From NCBI RefSeq assembly GCF_030316845.1, contig NZ_JASZYS010000006.1:186001-250000 (forward strand): DNA of 64,000 bases, read 5' to 3'. The notes beneath the pieces were generated by a model. It saw only the letters and a list, made by a program, of their open reading frames with translations, made no database searches and was not told the DNA's origin. How positions within the stretch are numbered: the first letter of the stretch is position 1; the number at the start of each line of letters is the position of its first letter. Origin of the DNA: Variovorax davisae. Lineage in GTDB: Bacteria; Pseudomonadota; Gammaproteobacteria; Burkholderiales; Burkholderiaceae_C. Shown piece by piece: positions 63,383-64,000 of this stretch. The translations under genes and the position numbers were made by a program.

Positions 63383-64000
63383 ATGGTCCAGCCGATTTCA
63401 GCGCCCGCCACCGCGAACGAAGCCGCTCCGGGATCCGGAGCGATCGTGACGTTCGGGCCGTTCACCCTGGTGGAGAGCGAACGGCTGCTGACGCGCGACG
63501 GCGCTGCGGTGGAACTCGGGGGGCGCGCCATGGACGTCCTGGTCGCCTTGGTCTCGCGCGCCAACGTGGTGGTCAGCAAGCGCGAACTCATGCGGCTTGC
63601 CTGGCCCGGTGTCGTCGTCTCGGACGGCAGCCTGCGCTTCCAGATCACGATGCTGCGGCAGGCGCTCGGCGACGGCAAGGACGGCGCCCGCTATATCGTC
63701 AACATCGTCGGCCGCGGCTACTGTTTCGTCGCCGAGATCGCAAGGCAAGGCCTCGGTGCGGCCCGCATCGCCGAGGCCGTGCACCCCGTCGAGCCCAGCC
63801 TTCCAGGCCAGCCGCCGCCATTGGTGGGACGGGAGGAGGATCTCGCCGAGATCCGGGCCCAGCTCGCAACGCGCAGGTTCGTGTCCATCGTGGGCTCGGG
63901 CGGCGTGGGCAAGACAAGCGTCGCCGCCCGAACGGGCCACGACCTCCTGGCCATGTTCGGCAACGCCGTCTTCTTCATCGACCTCGCGGCGCTGAGCGAT
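63383..64000 (+). CDS. Winged-helix/P-loop ATPase transcriptional regulator (partial, runs off the window)
   Basis: Only the first 206 residues are present. Residues ~20-110 are an OmpR/CadC-type winged helix (FGPFTLVESERLLTRDG, LGGRAMDVLVALVSRANVVV, YIVNIVGRGYCFVAEI) at the N-terminus. A Pro-rich linker leads to VGREEDLAEIRAQL and a P-loop GSGGVGKTS (Lys177), the start of an NB-ARC/AAA-like ATPase. Proteins of this build usually continue for 700-900 residues with TPR repeats and act as ATP-dependent sensors. ATG 63383 is the first good start. The gene's C-terminal part is outside the window. Confidence 0.85.
   Translation, partial: MVQPISAPATANEAAPGSGAIVTFGPFTLVESERLLTRDGAAVELGGRAMDVLVALVSRANVVVSKRELMRLAWPGVVVSDGSLRFQITMLRQALGDGKDGARYIVNIVGRGYCFVAEIARQGLGAARIAEAVHPVEPSLPGQPPPLVGREEDLAEIRAQLATRRFVSIVGSGGVGKTSVAARTGHDLLAMFGNAVFFIDLAALSD

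Overview
The window is a GC-rich, gene-dense stretch of bacterial chromosome. Three Bug-type (TctC) solute receptors, an Omp32-like general porin, a DipZ-type CcdA-thioredoxin fusion, and many LysR, AraC, LacI and two-component regulators point to a betaproteobacterium of the Comamonadaceae, most like Variovorax. That assignment is inference from gene content. I saw no rRNA, tRNA, CRISPR array, insertion sequence, phage gene or origin.

Layout. 1-1270: end of a class III cyclase gene and a lectin-like lipoprotein. 1606-8468: a LacI-controlled operon with an FAD oxidoreductase and a complete CUT1 sugar ABC importer. 8539-16706: a LysE exporter, a small unknown protein, a three-gene 2-oxoacid:acceptor oxidoreductase with a GltD-like electron-transfer subunit, a CBS protein, and a sensor kinase lacking its phospho-acceptor histidine. 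16720-22968 (minus strand): serine hydrolase, a Phd/zeta-type toxin-antitoxin pair, an orphan MCE protein with a TPR lipoprotein, and an acyl-CoA ligase. 23129-26764: two hydrolases and an IlvD/Edd dehydratase. 26786-35985: a divergent catabolic island. One arm has quinone oxidoreductase, BKACE, SDR, porin and a yeiH gene broken by an amber codon. The other has two tandem Bug receptors, a TauD-type dioxygenase and a second BKACE. 36007-38876: AraC and LysR regulators and an SDR.

38880-59573 is a redox/stress and signalling region: DipZ, a sensor kinase, Ohr, an OmpR-type regulator, a thioredoxin-like protein followed by a 42-residue secreted peptide, a phospholipase D lipoprotein, a 1717-residue kinase/ATPase/GAF/histidine-kinase hybrid, further response regulators, cytochrome P460, three alpha/beta hydrolases and an aldehyde dehydrogenase. 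59581-63212: LysR, Bug receptor and M81 peptidase. The window ends inside a winged-helix/P-loop regulator.

The most interesting signal is a repeated promoter design in the 42-56 kb region. A direct repeat (consensus GATACR-N4-SATACG, 10-bp period) sits 29-30 nt upstream of a -10-like hexamer in front of ohr, the sensor kinase gene, the OmpR-type regulator gene, the thioredoxin-like gene, cytochrome P460 and the alpha/beta hydrolase genes. None has a recognisable -35. This suggests one autoregulated regulon under the local OmpR-family regulator, which ties genes spread over about 17 kb into one response.
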